DNA of 64,000 nt from Litoribrevibacter euphylliae (GTDB lineage: Bacteria; Pseudomonadota; Gammaproteobacteria; Pseudomonadales; Litoribrevibacteraceae), in the NCBI RefSeq assembly GCF_042646085.1, contig NZ_JBHRSZ010000002.1, forward strand, positions 248,001-312,000, given 5' to 3'. The notes under the pieces were generated by a model. That model did no database searches. It saw only the letters and a list, made by a program, of their open reading frames with translations, and was not told the DNA's origin. Of the stretch, positions 54,161 through 62,552 are shown in pieces. The translations under genes and the position numbers were made by a program. Numbering within the stretch: the stretch's first letter is position 1; each line of letters opens with the position of its first letter.

Positions 54161-55246
54161 ATGTCATATATTAAAAGCATTGAAATAGACATCAGCGAAG
54201 CCATTAATCATTATTTTGGATCAAGGTTTTCTGAATGTTCTCAGGTAGTTTCAAAAATATTCAACAAAGACCCTAACTTACTAATTCCTAATTATCTTTA
54301 TTCACTACTTCTTTACCGTTCAGGCAATAAAATTGAAGCACTAGACTTAATGAGAAAAATAGATCGAGCATTTCCCGCATTGAAAAAATTCAATTACCGG
54401 CATAGTGTTCTTGAACAACAAAAAGACGATGATTGGCAAACCGTGCAGTCTAAACGACTAAAAGAGTTCTGGACATTTCAATTCATTCAGAATTTCATAA
54501 TTTCCTATCCCAAATGTGGCCGAACCTGGTTACGCCTACTTCTAGGGAAATACCTCCTAAATGGATCAGAAGGCGACCCTATTGAAATTCTTAACATAAC
54601 CAATGGCCGCCCAGAACTTCCAACAACTGAATTTTCTCATGATGATTATCCCATGTGGAAACACATAGATTTCATTAATAAGGACAAGTCTATTTACCAG
54701 AACAAAAAAGTTATTTTTCTCATTCGTGACCCAAGAGATGTACTAGTCTCATATTATTTTCAATATACAAAGCGAAAAGACAGAGAAATTGCAAACGATA
54801 ACTTTGATGGAACAATGGGAGATTTTTTACACCACCCTATTGGCGGCTTACCTAGCATTATTAATTTTTATAATATCTGGGCAGAAAACCTGACAACCCC
54901 TGAGTCACTTATGATACTTACCTATGAAGAGCTTCATAACACCCCATTTGAATCCCTTAAGGAAACAATTAATTTCTTAGGGTTTCCAGATTATGGGGAG
55001 AAAACAATGCTTGATGCAATAGAATATTGCCAGTTTGAAAACATGAAGGAAATTGAAGAAAAAAACTTATTAAACAACCAGAGGCTTAGAGCAGATAATT
55101 TAAGTGACCCAGAGACATTCAAAGTAAGAAAAGGAAAAATAGGTGGATATAAAGATTATTTATCCAACTCAGAAATAATTAATTTAGAAGATTACATTAA
55201 TAGCAACCTCCACCCCTTCTATAAACAATTTAAATATATTAAATAA
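54161..55246 (+). CDS. sulfotransferase with TPR-like N-terminus
   Basis: A 361-residue protein with a clear PAPS sulfotransferase domain: the 5'-phosphosulfate loop SYPKCGRTWLR near 115-125, the 3'-phosphate site FLIRDPRDVLVSYYF near 186, and the C-terminal KVRKGKIGGYKDYL. The first 110 residues are helical and TPR-like (RFSECSQVVSKIFNKDPNLLIPNYLYSLLLY), a scaffold common to this locus. It should transfer sulfate from PAPS to a hydroxyl or amine, releasing PAP. AT-rich like its neighbour. Acceptor is inferred to be flagellin-linked from position. Confidence 0.87.
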   Translation: MSYIKSIEIDISEAINHYFGSRFSECSQVVSKIFNKDPNLLIPNYLYSLLLYRSGNKIEALDLMRKIDRAFPALKKFNYRHSVLEQQKDDDWQTVQSKRLKEFWTFQFIQNFIISYPKCGRTWLRLLLGKYLLNGSEGDPIEILNITNGRPELPTTEFSHDDYPMWKHIDFINKDKSIYQNKKVIFLIRDPRDVLVSYYFQYTKRKDREIANDNFDGTMGDFLHHPIGGLPSIINFYNIWAENLTTPESLMILTYEELHNTPFESLKETINFLGFPDYGEKTMLDAIEYCQFENMKEIEEKNLLNNQRLRADNLSDPETFKVRKGKIGGYKDYLSNSEIINLEDYINSNLHPFYKQFKYIK

Positions 55247-55301
55247 AATACATACAGCACTTATTATCTGAATTCAGGTACAGTGGATAGTTTGGCTACA
55301 T

Positions 55302-55333
55302 AAATAAAGGTGGCTAAAAAGTCACCTTTATTT
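55302..55333. terminator. bidirectional terminator, sulfotransferase and cysQ
   Basis: AAATAAAGGTG and CACCTTTATTT form a perfect 11-bp stem around a 10-base loop between the convergent genes. Confidence 0.88.
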
Positions 55334-55345
55334 AACCTAAGCAAC

Positions 55346-56137
55346 CTATAGTGCAGGAATCTTTATCTTAGCACTATGCACGAAGAACCATGGATTCAAA
55401 ATATTTTCTTTGTTGTATTGTAATGACCTACCCTCTTTATCATTAACCACACCACCAGCGGCGACAACTACAGCATGTGCAGCTGCAGTATCCCATTCAG
55501 ATGTCGGTCCTAATCTTGGGTACAGATCTGCCACTCCCTCTGCAACCATACACAACTTTAACGAACTTCCCTTAGAAATAAACTCATACTCTGCAAAATT
55601 TTTAAGGTACTCATCCATCTGTTCACCACGGTGAGAACGGCTACCAACTAATACCCAGGAATCTTTTTCAAGCGACCTAACAGAGATCTCGTTAACTCGT
55701 CCATTAACTTCTTTAGTAGCTCCTAATCCCACAGCACCAGCATAAATAGTTTCTAATGCAGGTCCGTAAACCACTCCTAATATCGGTTTACCTTGCTGAA
55801 TCAGAGCTATATTTACGGTAAACTCATCGTTCTTTTTAATAAACTCCTTGGTACCGTCAAGCGGATCAACCAACCAAAACATTTCCCATTGCTTACGATT
55901 ATCGTATTCAATACCATTTGACTCTTCAGATAACACAGGAATTTCAGGAAATTCCTTTTCTAATGCCTCGACAATAATTTTATGCGCAGCTAGGTCTGCC
56001 TCAGTGAGAGGACTATTATCTGACTTTTCATATATTGAAAAGTCCTTTTGATAAATCTCCATGATCGCATTACCTGCCTTTACAGCTATACGCTCAACCT
56101 TACGAAGCATATCTTTAGTTACATACTTATCAATCAT
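55346..56137 (-). CDS. cysQ: 3'(2'),5'-bisphosphate nucleotidase CysQ
   Basis: CysQ (263 residues) is an inositol-monophosphatase-fold Mg2+ phosphatase that turns PAP into AMP. The metal-site motifs are present: Glu-Glu in LSEESNG, the DPLDGTKEF block near 95, and WDTAAAHAVVVAAGG near 215. PAP is the product of sulfotransferases and inhibits them. It lies convergent to the two sulfotransferase genes, between them and flgL. cysQ is normally a household gene elsewhere, so this position is noteworthy. The start has a fair ribosome site (GGAATGA). Confidence 0.92.
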   Translation of the reverse strand: MIDKYVTKDMLRKVERIAVKAGNAIMEIYQKDFSIYEKSDNSPLTEADLAAHKIIVEALEKEFPEIPVLSEESNGIEYDNRKQWEMFWLVDPLDGTKEFIKKNDEFTVNIALIQQGKPILGVVYGPALETIYAGAVGLGATKEVNGRVNEISVRSLEKDSWVLVGSRSHRGEQMDEYLKNFAEYEFISKGSSLKLCMVAEGVADLYPRLGPTSEWDTAAAHAVVVAAGGVVNDKEGRSLQYNKENILNPWFFVHSAKIKIPAL

Positions 56138-56168
56138 TCATTCCATTACTAACAAGTTACAAAAATAA

Positions 56169-56193
56169 AAAAGGCGGTTCATAACCGCCTTTT
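56169..56193 (-). terminator. rho-independent terminator of flgKL
   Basis: AAAAGGCGGTT and AACCGCCTTTT form an 11-bp stem with a 3-base loop, followed on the minus strand by a long T run. Confidence 0.94.
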
Positions 56194-56260
56194 ACATAAC
56201 GAAGAAGCTGCTAACTATAAAGTGAAACCCAATTTCTATGCGATAAACATTTTACCTAAC

Positions 56261-57499
56261 TTATAACTGATTAAACAACGACAAGCCTGAGACTCTCGTA
56301 AACGTAGATTGAGTAGCTTCCAAAACAAACGTTTGGAAACTAAGGTTCGATACTGCTGCTGCGTAATCCAGATCACGAATGCCTGAAAGCACCGTCTGGT
56401 TTACCAAGTTAATCTCTTCTTGAGTATCCCGGGACGTATCGACAATATTTAAGCGCCCACCTACATCACTCTGTGTTTCAATCACAGACTCTAAAGCGTT
56501 GTCCAGATTAATCAGCGTATCTGCTAGCAGGGTTTCCAGTTGCGCTTTATCACTTGGAGTATCTGCAAGCGTATTCAGACCATCGGTTAAATTTTTTAAG
56601 GTCTTAAATACATCCTGCTTATTAGTCGATTCAACGGTATAAACGTCCCCTGGGTTAGGATTACCAGAAATTGTAAACGAGGCACCGTTGAAGGTGACTT
56701 CAGCCCCTTGCACATGGGCAAAATCGGTCACAATGGGCTTACCAGTGCTTTTCTCAGTGATCGTATAGTTTGGTCCATTCGGGACGATATTCGTCTCAGG
56801 ATTAAATGTGATCACCATATCTTCAGGATAAAAAGCATCATAGGCCGTCTGATCAGTTACTCGACCACTGGTAATATAAGCATCCTGATCCGCATTAAGA
56901 GGATTTGCCGTTGTAAACACCGTATTATTGGCACTCTCAATCTCAAAGAAAATTCGCTTACCATTATCATTACGAGCAACGTTCGTGGATTCATCCGCCT
57001 TAATGAAACGCTGTCCTTCATCGCCTTGATAAACATAAGTGCCATCCTGTACTTCTACAAAAGGCACCGTATCACCTTGGAAGCCGGAAAAAATATATTC
57101 ACCACTGGCATCCTTGGTATTTGCCAAGGCGACTAACTCTTCCAAACGTTGTTCCAACTCAATGGCAATAGATTGCCTATCTTCAAGACCATAAGAACCG
57201 TTACCTGCTGCGACAGTAAGCTCTCGAACCTTCTGAATATTATCAACGATGTTATTCAACGCAGATTCTTCAGCCTGAAGCGCAGCCTCCAGAGTGGTAA
57301 GGTTCTTGGTGTACTGCTCTCTTAGAGCAATACCCTGAGTCAGCTGAGAAATTCGGCTGGCCGCCAGAGGATCATCCGCCGCCGTTAATACTTCTTTACC
57401 GGAAGAAATTTTCGCCTGCGTATCCAATACCTGGCTATTCAGATCAATCATCTCTCCGACTGAACCAAGAAATGCTTGTTGAGTAGATACCCTAACCAT
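56261..57499 (-). CDS. flgL: flagellar hook-associated protein 3 FlgL
   Basis: FlgL (412 residues; E. coli 317) joins the hook to the filament together with FlgK. The N-terminal helix (QQAFLGSVGEMIDLNSQVLDTQAKISSGKEVLTAADDPLAASRI) and the C-terminal helix (NLSFQTFVLEATQSTFTRVSGLSLF) are flagellin-like. The middle is enlarged. GGAGATTGAATA precedes the ATG. It follows flgK by 14 bases. Confidence 0.95.
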   Translation of the reverse strand: MVRVSTQQAFLGSVGEMIDLNSQVLDTQAKISSGKEVLTAADDPLAASRISQLTQGIALREQYTKNLTTLEAALQAEESALNNIVDNIQKVRELTVAAGNGSYGLEDRQSIAIELEQRLEELVALANTKDASGEYIFSGFQGDTVPFVEVQDGTYVYQGDEGQRFIKADESTNVARNDNGKRIFFEIESANNTVFTTANPLNADQDAYITSGRVTDQTAYDAFYPEDMVITFNPETNIVPNGPNYTITEKSTGKPIVTDFAHVQGAEVTFNGASFTISGNPNPGDVYTVESTNKQDVFKTLKNLTDGLNTLADTPSDKAQLETLLADTLINLDNALESVIETQSDVGGRLNIVDTSRDTQEEINLVNQTVLSGIRDLDYAAAVSNLSFQTFVLEATQSTFTRVSGLSLFNQL

Positions 57500-57513
57500 T
57501 ATTCAATCTCCTA

Positions 57514-60174
57514 TTATCTGAAGGCCGCTATTAGCGCATCAAAAATTTCCTGAGCGACTTGGATGACTTGTGCCGAGGCATTGTATTGAAGTTCGTATTT
57601 AATGAGGTTGGCAGCCTCTTCATCCAGGTTCACACCAGAAATAGACTCTCTCAAAGATACAGACAGATTCATCACGCTCTCCGCCGCATCTTTATTGATA
57701 GATAACGACTGGGTATCCGCACCAATTTCAGATGCCAAGCCTGCATAGGCTTCACCGAAGGTTAAGCCTTTACCATCGGTTGCAATGCTTTTCGCCTGTT
57801 GAAGATCGATCAAACCAATGCCATTACGGTTATCCGATACAGAGTCGGTATTAAAATCCACGGTAAAGGTATCATCATTACTAGGCGCACCGTTGATATT
57901 GACTTGATAGCCCATGAACGCAGCCTGAGCCACAGGGAACGCGGCAAACAAACCACCGGCGTTATCCGAGTTCATTTGCAAACCGTCTGCTAATTGAACA
58001 TCAACGGTACCACCAATAGTCGCAGAATTGCCTGGTCCTACCACCGTCAAGGTATTAGCAGAGGAATCGGTAACATCAACACTATCACCTGCTGTACCGT
58101 TAACGGTTACAGTCAGATCAACACCGATATATGACTCGATTCGCACTTGTGAACCGTCGGAATAAGCTCTTATGTTTTGCAGATTTAGATTTGCATCCGC
58201 ATTAATCTGTGCTGCTACAGTGTCTGCGTTCACAGTATCGGGAGGAGAAATCACTAGCGTCTCACCATTGATCACAATCTCAAGTGGCGCGCCAGCCGCA
58301 TCATCTACAAAATTACTCAAGAACATGGTCGAACGAGCAGTAGCTTCAACACCATCTTGCTGATTTAAAATGTTCACCATATCCTGCGCTGTCGCATTTG
58401 CAGGAATAGCAACGGTAGGACGAACTGTAACAGCGCCAGTGTCGGGATCGGTAAAGGTGAAGGTTAAATTTTCAGCCCCGTAGCCATTGGTCGTACCCGC
58501 AACCACCTGGCCAATATTTGCCCCCGTAGTCTCGATAATTGTCACACCCGGATCATCAGGAAAAATAGGATTATTCACACCGGGGATATAAACCTGATCT
58601 TCAATGGGTGGAACCAAGCTTACAGGATTAGCTGGGTTCGAATTATCCAGAATGTCATACGTGGTTTCGCTGGTAAATTTGATAATCACTGGAGGCGCAA
58701 GGGCCCCAGCCGTCGCAAAGGTAGATAATAACGTAGTGTCATTCGGATACTGCTCATATAGATCCAAAATAGAACCTTCATCAATTTGAGCCGTACCAAT
58801 GTTACCAATATTCGAGCCTGTACGAATTGGAGAGGCCAATGCCAATTCATCGCCACGAGTAATCTCACGATCAATTTCAGAAGCGGCGAGACGAGTTGGA
58901 CGAATTAAAAAATCATCTCCCGCTTGGAAACTGCCACTTTCCAAATTTACACTAATGCCTTCAAATTCAATGCTGGTAGGCACACCATTAGGGAGCACCC
59001 CCTGAGTCACAACGGAATCATCGGAAACTCGACGCACCTGATAGTTATTATTACCCGGCCCTGTGAATTCAAAGATATAGTCATCAGCCGTCATCACTGA
59101 CGAATCCAGAATCGTTACATTACCAACTCGGTCATTCGGCGTAGCATTATTAGAAGAGCTAATGAAACGACTCCTGGCTGCATCCATGTCATTCACATCA
59201 GTAAAGATAAAGCCGCCAACCTGACCGGACAGATCAATACCCTGGCGGTGCTGATCATTCATTTGATCGGCTATGGCAATGGCAACCCGACCTAGCTCAT
59301 TCAAAGACTTGCTCAGAGTTTCATTTTGAAAATCCAACAGACCGCTCAGAATGCCACCAGAAATTTGACTATCAACTCCTAACGTATTGCCATTCACATT
59401 CACTGAAATGGACTTCTGTGTGCGATCAAACTCATTATCCGTCACTTCAAGCTCGTAAGGGATAGTACCAACGACTAGATTTTGACCGCCTGAGAGAAAG
59501 ACATTAACAGCGCCTGAGCTTTCTTCCACGACACGAACACTCATGAACTCAGAAAGCTGTCTTACCGCCTGATCGCGCTGATCCAACAGGTCATTAGCCG
59601 CAGCGGAACTACCGCCTTCAAACTCCAGAATCTGTTTATTTAGCGCTGCAATAGAACCTACCAACGCATTAACTTCAGTCACTGAATTCTCAATTTGATC
59701 CTGAGTAATTAATTGCTGCTCTTCCAGACGCGCAGACAACTGATTAAAGCGAATCACAACATCTTCAATGTCATTCAACACTGTTGAACGAACACTTGAA
59801 GAAGACGGGTCATCAGCCAACGTCTGGAAGGCGTCAAACATGTCAGAAAGCTCATTTAAGATCGAGGTTTCCGACTGAGAAATTAACTTATCAACCTGTT
59901 GAATGGACTCTAAGTGCGTATCGTATTCGTAGAAACTGGAGGTATCACGTAGAATTTGATCATTGATAAATTGATTATAAATACGAGCGATTTCATCAAT
60001 TTTCACCCCCTGACCAATGATATTACTGCCTTCCACTCGGGGGGTATTTGCCGACTGTTCTACACGTTGCCGGGTGTACCCTGGCGTATTGGCATTTGTA
60101 ATGTTATGGCCGGTGGTATCAAGCGCAGCCTGACTGGCGTGGATTCCTGTTAAACCTAAATTGATTAGTCCCAT
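57514..60174 (-). CDS. flgK: flagellar hook-associated protein 1 FlgK
   Basis: FlgK (886 residues; E. coli 547) forms the hook-filament junction. The conserved N-terminus (NLGLTGIHASQAALDTTGHNITNANTPGYTRQRV) and C-terminus (NLDEEAANLIKYELQYNASAQVIQVAQEIFDALI) are complete. About 300 extra residues lie in the middle (about 330-820), where several Asp/Thr-rich, beta-like segments resemble those of FliD and the flagellins. Its leader has an inverted repeat covering the ribosome site. Confidence 0.96.
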   Translation of the reverse strand: MGLINLGLTGIHASQAALDTTGHNITNANTPGYTRQRVEQSANTPRVEGSNIIGQGVKIDEIARIYNQFINDQILRDTSSFYEYDTHLESIQQVDKLISQSETSILNELSDMFDAFQTLADDPSSSSVRSTVLNDIEDVVIRFNQLSARLEEQQLITQDQIENSVTEVNALVGSIAALNKQILEFEGGSSAAANDLLDQRDQAVRQLSEFMSVRVVEESSGAVNVFLSGGQNLVVGTIPYELEVTDNEFDRTQKSISVNVNGNTLGVDSQISGGILSGLLDFQNETLSKSLNELGRVAIAIADQMNDQHRQGIDLSGQVGGFIFTDVNDMDAARSRFISSSNNATPNDRVGNVTILDSSVMTADDYIFEFTGPGNNNYQVRRVSDDSVVTQGVLPNGVPTSIEFEGISVNLESGSFQAGDDFLIRPTRLAASEIDREITRGDELALASPIRTGSNIGNIGTAQIDEGSILDLYEQYPNDTTLLSTFATAGALAPPVIIKFTSETTYDILDNSNPANPVSLVPPIEDQVYIPGVNNPIFPDDPGVTIIETTGANIGQVVAGTTNGYGAENLTFTFTDPDTGAVTVRPTVAIPANATAQDMVNILNQQDGVEATARSTMFLSNFVDDAAGAPLEIVINGETLVISPPDTVNADTVAAQINADANLNLQNIRAYSDGSQVRIESYIGVDLTVTVNGTAGDSVDVTDSSANTLTVVGPGNSATIGGTVDVQLADGLQMNSDNAGGLFAAFPVAQAAFMGYQVNINGAPSNDDTFTVDFNTDSVSDNRNGIGLIDLQQAKSIATDGKGLTFGEAYAGLASEIGADTQSLSINKDAAESVMNLSVSLRESISGVNLDEEAANLIKYELQYNASAQVIQVAQEIFDALIAAFR

Positions 60175-60180
60175 AAGATC

Positions 60181-60241
60181 ACCCGGTAATTGTTTGCCGC
60201 TTTTTTAACCAAATTTGCGGAAAAATTCGTTATTACCGGGT
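60181..60241 (-). promoter_or_regulatory. long-range stem over the flgK ribosome binding site
   Basis: ACCCGGTAAT (60181-60190) and ATTACCGGGT (60232-60241) are perfect 10-bp arms; CCGC/GCGG inside the loop can add an inner stem. The arm nearer the gene contains GGGT of the GGGTGATC ribosome site six bases before the flgK ATG. Confidence 0.6.
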
Positions 60242-60246
60242 ATTAC

Positions 60247-60261
60247 TCAATTTGTGTGCCA
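60247..60261 (-). promoter_or_regulatory. sigma-54-like promoter of flgK, imperfect
   Basis: On the minus strand TGGCAC-N5-TTGA: the -24 block is perfect, but the nearly invariant C of the -12 GC is A. The spacing is right. Position fits flgK. Confidence 0.4.
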
Positions 60262-60272
60262 AAACGAAAAAA

Positions 60273-60297
60273 GCCCGTATTGAAACTCAATACGGGC
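60273..60297 (-). terminator. terminator downstream of the glycosyltransferase gene
   Basis: GCCCGTATTGA and TCAATACGGGC form an 11-bp stem with a 3-base loop, followed on the minus strand by six T. It is separated from the glycosyltransferase stop by the MITE-like element. Confidence 0.93.
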
Positions 60298-60300
60298 CTT

Positions 60301-60567
60301 AGGGAATCTCTGAACAAGTCCGCTCTAGCTCAGCGGGCGCTGGAAAAGTGTTAGAACAAGGCGAGCTTCGTAGAGAATGTCTAGACCTTTTCAAGAAGTT
60401 CAACGCAGTTATAACATTTTTAAAGCCCCGCCCTTCGGGGCCTTAAGAGAAATATCTCTTTTTTGTTGCGGCTTTTAGACGTAACCCGTTATGCCTTCAA
60501 AACCGCGCCTCAAATAGATATTTCTCTTATAGGCCTGAGCAGAGAGAGACTTGTTTAGAGGTTCCCT
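60301..60567. mobile_element. MITE-like element, 267 bp, no ORF
   Basis: Imperfect 18-bp terminal inverted repeats bound it: AGGGAATCTCTGAACAAG at the left and the complement of AGGGAACCTCTAAACAAG at the right (two differences). Inside are a perfect 13-bp inverted pair (60445-60457 and 60516-60528) and a GC-rich hairpin (60425-60441). No coding sequence is present. Flanks read TTAG on the left and CTAG on the right, compatible with a YTAR-type target as used by some IS5-family elements, though not identical. The right end directly abuts another AGGGAACCTCT, making a 22-bp palindrome (60557-60578). Confidence 0.75.
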
Positions 60568-60612
60568 AGGGAACCTCTGATGCTTAAGCAAAAAAGATAT
60601 GCGTTTTGTCGA

Positions 60613-61311
60613 TTAACCCACTTTCTTTTGGACGTCGCCACGCTGGGAACAGTGCAGCATATCATCACGATAAGCGAACCAATCATCGGCGTAATCGCAA
60701 TTTTGGTACTCTTCGAAATACGGACCACCCACGGTATAGTGAATCAGTTTCGCATCGTCACGGTATTTATCGTAACCAACCAAATGATTCCAATCGTTAG
60801 TGATTTCACCAATTTGATCATCCGAATCTAACCACTTGAATTGATGAAGTTCCAAGCCAGAAGCGGTATTCACATACTCAGGCGTTAGTGCCTTACACTT
60901 CTTACAGTTGAACATCATCACACTGGACCAGTTTTTCTTTTCGTATTTGGTCTGTACCGCACCTAAAAATTTAACGGTTTCTTCTGGTTGATGATTGTGT
61001 TTTACAACTTGTACGGCATAACGATCATCACGCTGATCCCAAAGCTCTTTAATGTCTGCTTTGACCAACATGTCACAATCCATAAAGATCGCCCAACCGT
61101 CATAATCACAAAGGTAAGGCACCAAGAAACGAGAGAAGGAGAATTCCGTAGATTGCAGTGCGTTACGATCACGGTTAAATACACCTTCAAGCTGACTCAG
61201 TCGCACAGGAATAATGGCCACAGGAACAGACGCGTTATTTTGGATACTGTGAGACAGCACATTAAAAGAGACTGCTTCAGCGTGATCGTAACCAACAAAG
61301 ACCTTAATCAT
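60613..61311 (-). CDS. glycosyltransferase, GT8-like
   Basis: A 232-residue protein with a GT-A-like layout: N-terminal IKVFVGYDHAEAVSFNVL, sugar-nucleotide/metal motif MDCDM (DxD) near 77, and a later HYTVGGPYF-type segment near 193. No signal or membrane helix. It stands between flgJ and flgK, where E. coli and most Pseudomonas have no gene, with GGGGA before the ATG. A role in glycosylating flagellar parts is inferred from position. Family assignment to GT8 is by motif, and a related uncharacterised family is possible. Confidence 0.72.
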   Translation of the reverse strand: MIKVFVGYDHAEAVSFNVLSHSIQNNASVPVAIIPVRLSQLEGVFNRDRNALQSTEFSFSRFLVPYLCDYDGWAIFMDCDMLVKADIKELWDQRDDRYAVQVVKHNHQPEETVKFLGAVQTKYEKKNWSSVMMFNCKKCKALTPEYVNTASGLELHQFKWLDSDDQIGEITNDWNHLVGYDKYRDDAKLIHYTVGGPYFEEYQNCDYADDWFAYRDDMLHCSQRGDVQKKVG

Positions 61312-61381
61312 GATATTTCCCCGTTCCCGGTAAATTTACCTGTGGTAAGTCGTTAAAACTTAACCTTAATGAATGATTAAT

Positions 61382-62542
61382 TTAGATATCGGCACGACCC
61401 GACAAATCCTTTAGTAAATTTCCGTTCATTATTCGAACAATTTTTGAAGCGTAGTTTGGATCGGTCGCATAACCCGCATTTTGAAGCTCAGAAAGATAAC
61501 TTTGCGCATCTTCCGCTTGCTTCAAGGCCGTTTGATAATGATCCCTACTTTGTAAGAAGCTAGTGTAATCCAGCATGCTTTCCACATAAGAGCCATAAGA
61601 TCTGAACTCAGCATTTTCTTTTCGAGCGATGCCATCCACATACTCAGTAGTTTCAGTACTGACCTTATCTCCCTGCCAGCTTCTGTCTGCTTTAATACCA
61701 AACAAGTTGAATGAGCTTTCACCGTCAGCCGCTTGCGGCACCTTCTTGCCCCACCCCGTTTCTAAGGCAGCTTGCGCCAATAACGCTTTAGGATCCGCGT
61801 TTAATTTACGTGCGGCAACTTGTGCAACAGGCCATAAGGTTGATACAAAATCTTCTGGTGATTCAAACGCATCACGTTTGTTGCGAGCCTGTTCTACACC
61901 CGCTTTTAACGCCTTTTCATCTTCCGCATACATTTGGATATTCTGACGATCCATATACTGCTTCACAGCGTTCGCTACACGTTGCGCCTGTGGAGAATCA
62001 GGTGCGCCATACCAAGCCTCCTGATTCTTGAATGGCAACCCGGTCACTGAGTCCAATTTAATGCCCGGAAGCTGCTGAGCCTGATCGCTGCCCGAAAGAC
62101 CGCCGGAAAGGGCGGCGTCCGTGCCTAAGGCGTCCATAATCTGGCCATCCAGGCCAGCTTCCATGCCAAACTTGCTTCCACTATTCGACGAACGATTAAG
62201 GTTCGAAAGTTCAGGAATTTGCTGACTTAACTGACGAACCAACGCATCGGCAATACCAATGCCGCGGCCTTCAGATAAGTGCATCGACAATTGCTGATCG
62301 TACATATCCCGGTACATTTTCATTTCCGAGCTGTTCAGCGGATTGTCTTCTTCAAACGTCGCATTGGCATCTCGCATAGACTTCAGCATCATGCCAACGA
62401 ACATACTTTCAAATTGCTTGGCCACATTTTTAATAGCCGCCAACTTACCCTCATCAGACTCTCGGGATTTCGCCTTCAGGTTTTGAAGGCTGTTCAGATC
62501 GTGATAATTACCGAGGCTTGAGGTATCAAATGTCGATTTCAT
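61382..62542 (-). CDS. flgJ: flagellar rod cap / peptidoglycan hydrolase FlgJ
   Basis: FlgJ (386 residues; E. coli 313) has an N-terminal rod-capping domain (about 35-110, FESMFVGMMLKSMRDANATFEEDNPLNSSEMKMYRDMYDQQL) and a C-terminal glucosaminidase domain that opens the murein for the rod (LLAQAALETGWGKKVP, with the catalytic Glu, then NLFGIKADRSWQG). The linker is longer than in E. coli. AAGGAGG precedes the ATG. It is 10 bases from flgI. Confidence 0.96.
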   Translation of the reverse strand: MKSTFDTSSLGNYHDLNSLQNLKAKSRESDEGKLAAIKNVAKQFESMFVGMMLKSMRDANATFEEDNPLNSSEMKMYRDMYDQQLSMHLSEGRGIGIADALVRQLSQQIPELSNLNRSSNSGSKFGMEAGLDGQIMDALGTDAALSGGLSGSDQAQQLPGIKLDSVTGLPFKNQEAWYGAPDSPQAQRVANAVKQYMDRQNIQMYAEDEKALKAGVEQARNKRDAFESPEDFVSTLWPVAQVAARKLNADPKALLAQAALETGWGKKVPQAADGESSFNLFGIKADRSWQGDKVSTETTEYVDGIARKENAEFRSYGSYVESMLDYTSFLQSRDHYQTALKQAEDAQSYLSELQNAGYATDPNYASKIVRIMNGNLLKDLSGRADI

Positions 62543-62552
62543 AATAGCCTCC

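Noticed and set aside
60425..60441. GC-rich hairpin in the MITE as a free terminator
   Set aside because: It has no clean T run and is better explained as part of the element's internal structure.
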